Assembly (NCBI GenBank): GCA_017555205.1
Contig: JAFZGW010000009.1
Span: 62,001 to 126,000 of the forward strand
Direction: 5' to 3'
DNA from: Akkermansia sp.
GTDB lineage: Bacteria > Verrucomicrobiota > Verrucomicrobiia > Verrucomicrobiales > Akkermansiaceae
Length of the DNA stretch: 64,000 bases
Translations under genes and position numbers: made by a program
Part shown: one piece after another, positions 35,985-43,506 of the stretch
Layout: each line of letters opens with the position of its first letter
Numbering within the stretch: the first letter of the stretch is position 1
The notes under the pieces: generated by a model
Seen by the model: only the letters and a program-made list of their open reading frames with translations
Databases searched by the model: none
Told to the model about the DNA's origin: nothing

Positions 35985-37709
35985 ATGCTGTTGCAACGAA
36001 TGACCGGTGTATTGATGCCGCTGTTTTCCATGCGTCGAGAGGGGGATTGCGGTATAGGCGATATGATGGCGCTCGAGGAGTGGGTGCGCTGGGCAGGGGC
36101 GCACAGGGTGAAGTTTCTGCAATTATTGCCGGTGAATGCCTTGGGGGAGGATGATGCTCCATCTCCGTATTCGGCCATTAGCTCGGTGGCATTGGAGCCG
36201 CTCTATCTCAGCCCCGAACGTGTACCCGGTGTTGAACTCCCGTTGCCACCGGTGCCGGTGGATTTGCCGCCTTTACAGTTGCCCGGCGGTTCTGATTTAG
36301 TAGACTATGCTCGGGTGCGTGCATACAAGCGCAATTTGTTCAATCGAGCATTTACGCGTTTCGATAGCTCCGAAGAGTTCGCTGATTTACGCCGAGAGTT
36401 CGATGGCTGGGTGCAGGGGCAGGGAAGCTGGTTGGATGATTTTGCCACGTTCTGTGTGCTTAGTCTTACATATTCCACCACGGCATGGTGGCATTGGCCT
36501 GTGCAAGACCCTGCGGCTGCACGCGCTTTGGTAAATGGCTGCGAGCAAGCGTGCCGACAGAAGCGCTACCGTATGTGGTTGCAGTGGTTGTGCGCCAAGG
36601 AGTGGGCTCAGGTGCGCCGAGTGGCTGCCGAGTGTGGGGTGTTGCTTATGGGCGATGTACCCATCGGTGTGTCGGCGGCCAGTGCAGATGTATTTTTCGA
36701 GCGGCATCTCTTTGATATGGGGTGGAGCGGTGGCGCACCTGCTGAGGGCAATTTCGCGGAGGATCCATTCACTGCTAAATGGGGGCAGAATTGGGGTATC
36801 CCTCTTTATCGATGGGATGTGATGGAGCGCGATGGCTTTGCTTGGTGGAATCGCCGTGTGCGCAAGCTTGCGGAGATTTTCGGTATGTACCGCATTGATC
36901 ATGTGTTGGGTTTTTATCGTATTTACGCATTCCCGTGGATGCCCGACCGCAATCCGGAATTTTTGCCGCTGGATGGGGATGAAGCGGCGGCGCGTTGTGA
37001 TGGGCGGCGCCCCGGGTTCCGTCCTCGCCCGGACGATACCGTGGAAAATCGCCGTGCAAATCTCATGCAGGGGGATTATTTACTGCGCCGTTTGTTACAA
37101 GCCGCGCCGGGTGTGCTCGTTATCGGCGAGGATTTGGGCTGTGTGCCCGACTATGTGCGACCGGATTTGTCGCGCTTGCGTATAGCCGGGTTTAAGATTC
37201 CGCACTGGGAGATAGATGCACAGCAGCGAATCGTGAAGGGGAATACCTACAACCCCTGTTCCTTTGCGACCTATGCCACCCATGATTTCCCGCCCATTTG
37301 CAATGACTGGAATGATTGGTACGCTCATGTGCAAGAGGGGAAAGCCGCAGCTCTTGACTCCACTTTAGCACCGAATATTCGCCGTGAAAAGTTGCGCGTA
37401 GGGCGCGACTGTGCCCGCGTGCTTGCTTGGTTGGGGGATTATGCCGGCCTTCAACCGGAACAGGCTATAGTACCGTGGGGGCCGGAGCTGAAAGATGCCC
37501 TCTTCCGCGCCCTGTTGGAATGTCGCTCTGCCTACGCCGCTCTCATGTGGACTGAGCTTTTCGATGTGCCGGTGCGCTTGAATACCCCCGGAACGGAGGG
37601 CGGAACCAATTGGCGCCCGCGCATGCCCTTTACCGCTGCTCAGGCCGCGTCTATGCCGCAGAGCGCATGGATTGCCGCGCTTAGTGGGTGTTCGAATCGC
37701 GGTGAATAA
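35985..37709 (+). CDS. malQ: 4-alpha-glucanotransferase (amylomaltase, GH77)
   Basis: MalQ transfers alpha-1,4-glucan chains in maltodextrin and glycogen metabolism in the cytoplasm. The 574-residue protein shows the GH77 motifs in order: an N-terminal LLPVNALGEDDAPSPYSAISS, MYRIDHVLGFYR with the nucleophile Asp near residue 303, GEDLGCVP with the acid/base Glu near 381, and YATHDFPP with the stabilising Asp near 432. It ends NWRPRMPF, typical of the family C-terminus. I find no strong promoter match. Length is slightly longer than the roughly 500-residue short amylomaltases. Confidence 0.93.
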   Translation: MLLQRMTGVLMPLFSMRREGDCGIGDMMALEEWVRWAGAHRVKFLQLLPVNALGEDDAPSPYSAISSVALEPLYLSPERVPGVELPLPPVPVDLPPLQLPGGSDLVDYARVRAYKRNLFNRAFTRFDSSEEFADLRREFDGWVQGQGSWLDDFATFCVLSLTYSTTAWWHWPVQDPAAARALVNGCEQACRQKRYRMWLQWLCAKEWAQVRRVAAECGVLLMGDVPIGVSAASADVFFERHLFDMGWSGGAPAEGNFAEDPFTAKWGQNWGIPLYRWDVMERDGFAWWNRRVRKLAEIFGMYRIDHVLGFYRIYAFPWMPDRNPEFLPLDGDEAAARCDGRRPGFRPRPDDTVENRRANLMQGDYLLRRLLQAAPGVLVIGEDLGCVPDYVRPDLSRLRIAGFKIPHWEIDAQQRIVKGNTYNPCSFATYATHDFPPICNDWNDWYAHVQEGKAAALDSTLAPNIRREKLRVGRDCARVLAWLGDYAGLQPEQAIVPWGPELKDALFRALLECRSAYAALMWTELFDVPVRLNTPGTEGGTNWRPRMPFTAAQAASMPQSAWIAALSGCSNRGE

Positions 37710-37751
37710 AACAGCCAAGCTATGTTGCCGAAGGTGGGACTCTCTTTGTGC

Positions 37752-37780
37752 TTGCCAAAATCGGGGGATGGGTGTATCCT
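37752..37780 (+). promoter_or_regulatory. Promoter of ridA
   Basis: TTGCCA (37752-37757), a 17-bp spacer and TATCCT (37775-37780). The predicted start site leaves a leader of about 19 bases before the ATG at 37806. Confidence 0.6.
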
Positions 37781-37805
37781 GTGAGCGTAACAACACTTTA
37801 TCAAT

Positions 37806-38267
37806 ATGCAGCTCAATACTGAAGTACTCGAGAAGAAGGGCCTGAAGCTTAATCCCGCTCCGGCACCCGTTGGTTCGTATGTGCAGTGCATTCGCACCGG
37901 CAATTACCTGCACCTTTCCGGCGGTATCTCTGTGAATGGAGATGTGGCCGTCTATGGCAAACTGGGAGCCGATGTGAGCATTGAAGATGGTCAGCGTGCG
38001 GCTCAGGCTGCCATTTTGAACCGCTTGGCTGTTATTCAGGCTGAGTTGGGTGGGTTTGAAAAGATGACCAAAATTGTGGCTGTGAACGGTTTTGTGAATT
38101 GCACACCTGATTTCACAGATCAGGCAAAGGTGCTCAATGGTGCCTCTGATTTGCTGGTAGAGCTGTTCGGCCCGACTGCTGCTCATTCCCGCTCGGCTGT
38201 AGGTGTGGTAAGTCTGCCGCTGGGTGTGGCCGTGGAAATCAACATGATTGTTGAAATTGCGGACTGA
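37806..38267 (+). CDS. ridA: RidA/YjgF-family protein
   Basis: RidA proteins hydrolyse reactive enamine/imine intermediates released by PLP enzymes. The 153-residue product belongs to the longer YjgF subgroup. It has YLHLSGGISVNGDV, a central helical part and the C-terminal signature SRSAVGVVSLPLGVAVEI with the conserved Arg and Glu expected for deaminase activity. It has its own promoter and lies 27 bp before coaC, so the two may be co-transcribed. Confidence 0.85.
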   Translation: MQLNTEVLEKKGLKLNPAPAPVGSYVQCIRTGNYLHLSGGISVNGDVAVYGKLGADVSIEDGQRAAQAAILNRLAVIQAELGGFEKMTKIVAVNGFVNCTPDFTDQAKVLNGASDLLVELFGPTAAHSRSAVGVVSLPLGVAVEINMIVEIAD

Positions 38268-38294
38268 TTTTCAATAAGCTGAGGTAAGTGAGGT

Positions 38295-38831
38295 ATGGCA
38301 ACTATTGTACTGGGCGTGTGCGGTTCGATTGCCGCGTATAAAGCAGCAGATGTGGCGTCTCGTCTGGTGAAGCTGGGGCATGAGGTGCACTGCGTGTGTA
38401 CCCCTACGGCCTTGCAGTTTGTCACACCGCTTACCCTCATGACGTTATCTCGCAATCCGGTTATCACGACATTTGAAGATGAAACCGGCTCATGGGTTCC
38501 TGTGCATATTGAATTGGCCAGTCGGGCTGATGTGCTGGCTATTGTACCGGCGTCTGCCAATACGATGGCCTGCATGGCTCAGGGCTTGGCGCCGAATGCT
38601 CTCACCAGCCTCTATCTTGCCAATCGTGCACCGGTGCTTATTTTCCCCGCCATGAATGGCAACATGTGGAACCACCCCGCTACTCAGCAGAATGCTTCTA
38701 TTCTGCGCGCTCGCTCCGGACACACCATCATCGGGCCGGAGGATGCCGGTATGCTTGCTTGCGGTGTGGAGGGGCAGGGGCGCTTGGTATCGGTCGACAA
38801 AATTGTGGAGTCGATTATTGCGGCGCTTTAA
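38295..38831 (+). CDS. coaC: Phosphopantothenoylcysteine decarboxylase (flavoprotein)
   Basis: CoaC decarboxylates 4'-phosphopantothenoylcysteine in coenzyme A synthesis using FMN. The 178-residue protein consists only of the decarboxylase domain; the CoaB synthetase domain, usually fused, is absent and must be encoded elsewhere. It has GVCGSIAAYKAADV, the catalytic His in VHIELASRADVL, the PAMNGNMW motif (pattern PxMNxxMW) and the substrate clamp ACGVEGQGR. A related flavin prenyltransferase is less likely given these motifs. Confidence 0.88.
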   Translation: MATIVLGVCGSIAAYKAADVASRLVKLGHEVHCVCTPTALQFVTPLTLMTLSRNPVITTFEDETGSWVPVHIELASRADVLAIVPASANTMACMAQGLAPNALTSLYLANRAPVLIFPAMNGNMWNHPATQQNASILRARSGHTIIGPEDAGMLACGVEGQGRLVSVDKIVESIIAAL

Positions 38832-38858
38832 TTGCGGTGCAGGTAAATTAATTCAAAA

Positions 38859-38886
38859 GGGCGTCGGAGCCGTGGCTCCGACGCCC
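38859..38886. terminator. Terminator shared by coaC and the porin-like gene
   Basis: GGGCGTCGGAGC (38859-38870) and GCTCCGACGCCC (38875-38886) form a perfect 12-bp stem with a 4-nt loop between two converging genes. The minus-strand side is followed by CTTTTGAATT. Confidence 0.75.
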
Positions 38887-38922
38887 TGCGCGTTACATAC
38901 ACGTTACAACACAGAGGGGTAA

Positions 38923-40107
38923 TCAGAAGGAGAAGACACCCTGCACACCCATGAGCACGGCATCGCTGTTTTCGGCATCGTAGGCCGGGTTAGCAATGTA
39001 TTGGATGTGGGGGACTATCTTGAAGTAGTCGTTCACCTGATAGCTGTACATAGCTTCGAGCACGATTTCTCGGTTTTGCTCGGTGGGGGCACAACCTTTG
39101 AATACGCCCATTGCTATGCCCAGGAAGTCGTCTTCCCGATTCGGAATAAGCTTCATGTTTGCACCGCAGGAGAAGTCGAAGGCATTGCCGAGTTCCTGCT
39201 TGTAGCCCAAACCGGTACGAGCGTAGATGGTGAGTTCATTGCTGACGTTGTATTCTATGCTTGCGGCCAGGCCGAAGTTGGTGCTGCTGGTATCGTCTCT
39301 CTCATCGATATGACGGAAGAAGGGGGTGAGGCGGAGGGTGGCGTCACCGTCAAGGAATTGATGCCCGTATTCTGCGACAAGCAAGAAGGAGCCGTCGGAG
39401 GTGGAGAAGGGGTTGTCACCATAGCCTGTAGCCTCCCGGCTGAAACCAATCATGCCGTAGCTGTTGCTGTTGATTTCAGCTTGTACGATGGCACCGAGGT
39501 TAGCATCCGGCAGTGCCAGGACGGATGAGTTGACGAAGCCGCTGTTAACGAAGTTGGAGAACGTATCGTTTGCAATGCTCACGCAGTCAAAGTAGTTGGT
39601 CATATTGACCATGCCGGCTACAATACAGGCGCGCTTGCCGGCAAAGTAGTGCATGAGCGACAACTCGGGAATTACCCCATCGTGTGCACCGTAAATGTCG
39701 AAATGTGGGTAGTTGGTGGTGTTGAAACCATCGGAGAATACTCTGTCGCTCTTGGCTGAGCTGCGATCCAGTCCCCATGACCCGGAGAACTCGAATCGCA
39801 CCCAAGTACCGCCGTTGGTGCTGTCTTCAATAATTCGTTGATTGAGCACGGCGTGTACAAGTGCCATGTTGGCATTATTGTTGTAGCCGCTGAGCGCATT
39901 TTTGCTGTGCCAATAGGCATAGGCCAAATCGGCGTACCATTGGGTACCGTATTTCTCATTGGCTGTTACCTTGTATGCCGGGTCGCCCTCTTCGGGGGTA
40001 AACATGTTGATGCTTTCTAGGAGCTCACCGGGGGCTGAATCCTGAGCGATGGTTGGGGTGGTAGTGAGGGCGGTAATGGCCAGTGCGAGGATGCGTTTGA
40101 TTTTCAT
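38923..40107 (-). CDS. Outer-membrane porin-like protein (OprB-type)
   Basis: The 394-residue product has a signal peptide (MKIKRILALAITALTTTPTIAQ) and alternating beta-strand patterns with many aromatic residues, and it ends in VQGVFSF with the terminal Phe typical of outer-membrane barrels. Segments such as YADLAYAYWHSKNAL, FRHIDERDD and a C-terminal NDYFKIVPHIQYIANPA recall carbohydrate-selective OprB porins. I chose ATG 40107 at the signal peptide rather than an upstream Ala-rich extension. It lies 40 bp after the FeoB-associated peptide gene and could be transcribed with the feo operon. Confidence 0.78.
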   Translation of the reverse strand: MKIKRILALAITALTTTPTIAQDSAPGELLESINMFTPEEGDPAYKVTANEKYGTQWYADLAYAYWHSKNALSGYNNNANMALVHAVLNQRIIEDSTNGGTWVRFEFSGSWGLDRSSAKSDRVFSDGFNTTNYPHFDIYGAHDGVIPELSLMHYFAGKRACIVAGMVNMTNYFDCVSIANDTFSNFVNSGFVNSSVLALPDANLGAIVQAEINSNSYGMIGFSREATGYGDNPFSTSDGSFLLVAEYGHQFLDGDATLRLTPFFRHIDERDDTSSTNFGLAASIEYNVSNELTIYARTGLGYKQELGNAFDFSCGANMKLIPNREDDFLGIAMGVFKGCAPTEQNREIVLEAMYSYQVNDYFKIVPHIQYIANPAYDAENSDAVLMGVQGVFSF

Positions 40108-40147
40108 GTTATGCGAGTTGTTGTTAAAATTTTGTATATCGATGAAC

Positions 40148-40297
40148 TCAGTGCTTATTTTCCTGTTTGTGGTGGCCGCAGCCGCCGCAGCAGGAGCAGT
40201 TGCCATGGCAGCCTCCCTTTTTGCGGTTCTTGAGCATGGAGAATATAATCAGTGTGGTGATTCCCAGCAGGATAAGGATGATGAAGATGTCAGCCAT
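40148..40297 (-). CDS. FeoB-associated Cys-rich membrane peptide
   Basis: The 49-residue peptide has one membrane helix (residues 3-21, DIFIILILLGITTLIIFSM), a basic stretch and a cysteine/histidine-rich tail (CHGNCSCCGGCGHH). This is the layout of FeoB-associated Cys-rich proteins, which accompany FeoB in many bacteria and may act like FeoC in iron delivery or sensing. It starts 20 bp after the feoB stop, completing a feoA-feoB-associated-peptide operon. Confidence 0.88.
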   Translation of the reverse strand: MADIFIILILLGITTLIIFSMLKNRKKGGCHGNCSCCGGCGHHKQENKH

Positions 40298-40317
40298 AAT
40301 CAGTATGCGGATTGGGG

Positions 40318-43080
40318 TTACTGCTGTGAGGTGTGGGGATTGCGGCGCACAAGCATGTACAGAATTGCGGCAAGGATGGCGCAGGCCATGAGCTGAGAGG
40401 AGCCGAAGACGCCTTCCGTAGCCCAAGTGCCAAGCTGATAGACGATGAAGGATACAGCGTAGGCCCAGAGTGTCATGAAGCCGATGGCAAACCAGGTCCA
40501 GCGACCGCTGTTCATCTCGTGACGGATGGCACCGCATGCTGCGAAGCAGGGGGCACACAGGATATTGAAAAGCATGAAGGAAAGTGCCGCAAAGGGAGTG
40601 AAGGCGCCGGCGGCTTTTACATTGCCGGCCACGCCGCTTGTTTCGGCATCCTCCTCCACTTCCGGGAAGAGGAAGGCCACGGCGGAGTTCAGCCAGCCCA
40701 TCAGGCCGGGCTCTGCTTGTGCGGTGTCCGGGACTTCTTCAGCCTCATCTTCAGCCGCTAAGGGATGAGCCGGGGCAGATTGGCGTGCGCCGGGGTCGCG
40801 CTGCCATGCGAGCATGGTGAGGGCGGTGAGCGCATTGCTCTTGCGCAGGTCGGAGCTGCGGAGCAGGGCGTCTTCTTCCGCGGTTTCTTCTTTCTGCTCT
40901 ACCGCATCTTCTGCTGCGGGGTAGAGTACGCCGAAGGTGCCTACCACGTTCTCCTTAGCAATCAGGCCGGTAACAGTGGCTACTGTGGGTTTCCAGTCGC
41001 CCCAGCCAAGGGGGCTGAAAAGGGGGGCGAAGGTGTTGCCGGTATCAGCAAGCATACTTTGGTTAATGGGTGCCTCCTGTCGGTTTTCGAGTTCGGGAAG
41101 GTAGGTGAAGCTCCAGTTGTAGTTTGAGAATGTCCAGATGATGGCAGAGGCCAGGAAGATAACGGTACCTGCTTTCTGCACAAAGGCCTTGCAGCGCTCC
41201 ATGGCTCGCAGATTAATGTTTGCCGCATGCGGTATGTGGTAGGTGGGCAGCTCCATCACGAAGGGGGTGTAACTGCCGGCAAACATGTGCGTCTTTCTCA
41301 GCATGAGCCCGCCGAGAATAACGGAGGCAAAGCCGGTGAAGTAGGCGATGGTGGCAATGGTGGCCGTCTGCCCCAGCATGGCCCCGATGAGGGCAAGAAT
41401 GGGCAGCTTGGCGCCGCAGGGGACGAAGGTGGTGAGCATGACCGTCATGCGGCGGTCTTTCTCATTCTCAATCGTTCGCGTGGCCATGATGCCCGGCACA
41501 CCGCAGCCCATGGAGACCATGAGCGGAATAACGGATTTGCCGGAGAGCCCGATGCTGCGGAAGATTCGATCCAGCATGAAAGCTACGCGAGCCATGTAGC
41601 CACAGTCCTCCAGCAAGGCCATCAGGAAGAAGAGTACGGCCATCTGCGGCAGGAAACCCAGCACGGCCCCCACACCGGCTACGATACCATCCGTAATGAT
41701 GCTCTGAAGCTGTGGGCTGCAGTCCAGCGTGAGGCGCCCCAGCAGGCTTACACCGAAAGCTATGAGGCTCATGGTGACGAACCAGAACCAGAACTCCGTG
41801 CGGCTGCCACGCCCCGTTGTTTTCATGGGATTTCGGGCGAACTCGCGGGTGCGGCTGCCGTAATCATTCGCCTTGCGCTGTCCCCGCCGGGTCATGCAAA
41901 GCCCCAGCAGCACTGCGTTGCCCGCCAGTAGGGCGTATATCAGGATTTGATGCAGAAGCTCCGGCAGGTGCGGGCACATGTACTCCAGCAGGAACGGCGC
42001 AATCACGATGTATAGCCACGCTCCGTTCATGCCTAAATCATGTAGGCGTCGCAGCATCGTGGGGAACACCAGCACCATGCCCAGTACGGCGCTGAACATC
42101 GTCAGCGCCTCGATGCCCGCAGCCTCGTTCCCTATGAAGCCGGCAAGCCAGCCGCCTACTACCGGCCCGAAGAGTACATCGTTGGCCCAACCGGTGCCCC
42201 AGCTGCCCACGGTGTTGATGGAAATGTAGTAAATGGCGTACATGATGGCCACAAAGATGATGGGACCGAAAATGCGGTGTGTGAGTACGCGATCTGCCTT
42301 TTTGGTGTAGCTTTCTTTTGTGCTCTTTTGCGTGTGAATGCTCGGGACGAACTCACAGATGGCATCATAGCGCCCGCCGGCTATGATGGAGGCAATATCG
42401 TCATCCAGTTCCGCTTCCACTGCCATACGCAGGTCTTCCACGGCGTGTCGCTCGGTCTTAGTCAATCGGCAGAGCAGGCTCTCATCTCCCTCCAGCATCT
42501 TTACTGCCTCAAAGCGGGTGACTTTGTGTTCGCTTATTATTTCTTCGAGCGCATCTTCCACTGCCGGCTTGTAGCTGAGAGCCCTGCCGGGGGCGGGGGG
42601 CTCGGCCAGCAAGTGTCCCAGCAGCTCGTTCATGCCCTCGTGCGTGATGGCGCTCACCTTCACCACAGGGCAACCCAGTTTCGAACTTAAGGCTTCGGCA
42701 TCTATCTTCTCTCCCCGCTCTTCCACTAAATCAATCATGTTTAGCGCCACTACTACGGGCAGGCCGGTCTCCAGTATTTGGCTTGTCAGGTACAGATTGC
42801 GCTCGGGGTTCGTGGCGTCCACCACGTTTATCACCATGTCCGGCTTCTCTTCCAACAGGTAGTTGCGGCTCACGACTTCCTCCGGTGAGTACGGGGAGAG
42901 TGAGTAAATGCCCGGTAAATCCTGAATCTCTACCTCTTCGTGTTCTTTCAGCTCGCCACCTTTGCGGTCCACCGTCACTCCGGGCCAGTTCCCTACATAC
43001 TGATTTGAGCCCGTCAGGTCATTGAACAACGACGTCTTGCCACAGTTGGGATTTCCTATGAGTGCTATGCGCTTCTTCAT
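40318..43080 (-). CDS. feoB: Ferrous iron transporter FeoB with a DUF805-like insertion
   Basis: FeoB imports Fe(II) through the inner membrane. The 920-residue protein has an N-terminal GTPase with G1 GNPNCGKTS (9-17), G3 DLPG (54-57) and G4 NMID (114-117), a GDI-type spacer, and the gate motifs GFLPQMAVLFFLMALLEDCGYMARVAF and GCGVPGIMATRT. It is longer than the usual 700-770 residues. About 130 residues (320-450) are inserted in the membrane domain and contain RRLHDLG (344-350), NDYG (405-408) and GRGSRTEFWFWFV (423-435), as in DUF805 proteins. A second, charged insertion follows KENVVGTFGVLY. It lies 41 bp after feoA. Confidence 0.95.
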   Translation of the reverse strand: MKKRIALIGNPNCGKTSLFNDLTGSNQYVGNWPGVTVDRKGGELKEHEEVEIQDLPGIYSLSPYSPEEVVSRNYLLEEKPDMVINVVDATNPERNLYLTSQILETGLPVVVALNMIDLVEERGEKIDAEALSSKLGCPVVKVSAITHEGMNELLGHLLAEPPAPGRALSYKPAVEDALEEIISEHKVTRFEAVKMLEGDESLLCRLTKTERHAVEDLRMAVEAELDDDIASIIAGGRYDAICEFVPSIHTQKSTKESYTKKADRVLTHRIFGPIIFVAIMYAIYYISINTVGSWGTGWANDVLFGPVVGGWLAGFIGNEAAGIEALTMFSAVLGMVLVFPTMLRRLHDLGMNGAWLYIVIAPFLLEYMCPHLPELLHQILIYALLAGNAVLLGLCMTRRGQRKANDYGSRTREFARNPMKTTGRGSRTEFWFWFVTMSLIAFGVSLLGRLTLDCSPQLQSIITDGIVAGVGAVLGFLPQMAVLFFLMALLEDCGYMARVAFMLDRIFRSIGLSGKSVIPLMVSMGCGVPGIMATRTIENEKDRRMTVMLTTFVPCGAKLPILALIGAMLGQTATIATIAYFTGFASVILGGLMLRKTHMFAGSYTPFVMELPTYHIPHAANINLRAMERCKAFVQKAGTVIFLASAIIWTFSNYNWSFTYLPELENRQEAPINQSMLADTGNTFAPLFSPLGWGDWKPTVATVTGLIAKENVVGTFGVLYPAAEDAVEQKEETAEEDALLRSSDLRKSNALTALTMLAWQRDPGARQSAPAHPLAAEDEAEEVPDTAQAEPGLMGWLNSAVAFLFPEVEEDAETSGVAGNVKAAGAFTPFAALSFMLFNILCAPCFAACGAIRHEMNSGRWTWFAIGFMTLWAYAVSFIVYQLGTWATEGVFGSSQLMACAILAAILYMLVRRNPHTSQQ

Positions 43081-43083
43081 GCT

Positions 43084-43099
43084 GTTTGTGTAAACTAAC
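43084..43099. promoter_or_regulatory. feo/nuo-box between feoA and feoB
   Basis: GTTTGTGTAAACTAAC lies 4 bp before the feoB start and shares the AAACTAAC half with boxes near feoA and nuoD. It could regulate feoB separately or be part of an internal promoter. Confidence 0.5.
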
Positions 43100-43121
43100 T
43101 ATATGAAGGGTGTAATAAATT

Positions 43122-43361
43122 TTACTTCACAAGGATACAGGCGGCTTCGCGGCGGCGCAGGGAAAGCTCGTAACCGCGCACTGTTACCTCCAGCGGGTCG
43201 CCAAGCGGCGCTACTTTGCTCACGGTTACCTCGGCTCCTTTCGTGAGTCCCATGTCCAGAATACGCTGTCTCAGCGCACCTTCGCCGCCTACTTTCGTTA
43301 CTCGAACCGATTTGCCGGTTTTGATATCCGCCAAGGTAAGTTCCGTTTTGCCTGTGTTCAT
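43122..43361 (-). CDS. feoA: Ferrous iron transport protein A
   Basis: FeoA is a small SH3-like cytoplasmic protein needed for FeoB function. The 79-residue product has VTKVGGEGALRQRILDMGLTKGAEVTVSKVAPLGDPLEVTVRGYELSLRR-type sequence with the conserved LDMGL and GDP(L/I) turns, and normal length. It is the first gene of the feo operon and follows a promoter overlapped by a palindromic operator. Confidence 0.95.
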   Translation of the reverse strand: MNTGKTELTLADIKTGKSVRVTKVGGEGALRQRILDMGLTKGAEVTVSKVAPLGDPLEVTVRGYELSLRRREAACILVK

Positions 43362-43364
43362 TCT

Positions 43365-43380
43365 GTTAGTGAAAACTAAT
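43365..43380. promoter_or_regulatory. feo/nuo-box in the feoA leader
   Basis: GTTAGTGAAAACTAAT lies 4 bp upstream of the feoA ATG, within the predicted leader where a ribosome-binding site would be. It matches the nuoD box at most positions. Confidence 0.55.
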
Positions 43381-43395
43381 TGATGTGCGGGGGGT

Positions 43396-43424
43396 AGTTT
43401 AGTTTAAACTAACTTTTAAGTCAA
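43396..43424 (-). promoter_or_regulatory. feoA promoter with overlapping palindromic operator
   Basis: On the minus strand TTGACT (43424-43419), a 17-bp spacer and TAAACT (43401-43396). The perfect 14-bp palindrome TTAGTTTAAACTAA (43399-43412; 16-bp box 43398-43413) fills most of the spacer and reaches into the -10, the classic position for a repressor. A DtxR/MntR-type metal repressor is likely; Fur is less so because Fur boxes are GATAAT-like. Confidence 0.75.
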
Positions 43425-43443
43425 GCCTTTTTTGTGTGTAATT

Positions 43444-43486
43444 TGAAAAAAAGCAAAGGCTGCCGATGCTTGGAGCACCGGCAGCC
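43444..43486 (-). terminator. Terminator of the giant surface-protein gene
   Basis: GGCTGCCG (43458-43465) pairs with CGGCAGCC (43479-43486), with an inner TGCT/AGCA stem. On the minus strand a T7 run follows (complement of 43446-43452). Confidence 0.85.
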
Positions 43487-43506
43487 TGAAGAAAGAGCGG
43501 AGCAAA

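Noticed and set aside
43365..43413. Fur box at the feo promoter
   Set aside because: The half-site is GTTAG/CTAAC, not the GATAAT-type Fur half-site; a DtxR/MntR-type site fits better, though the regulator is unknown.
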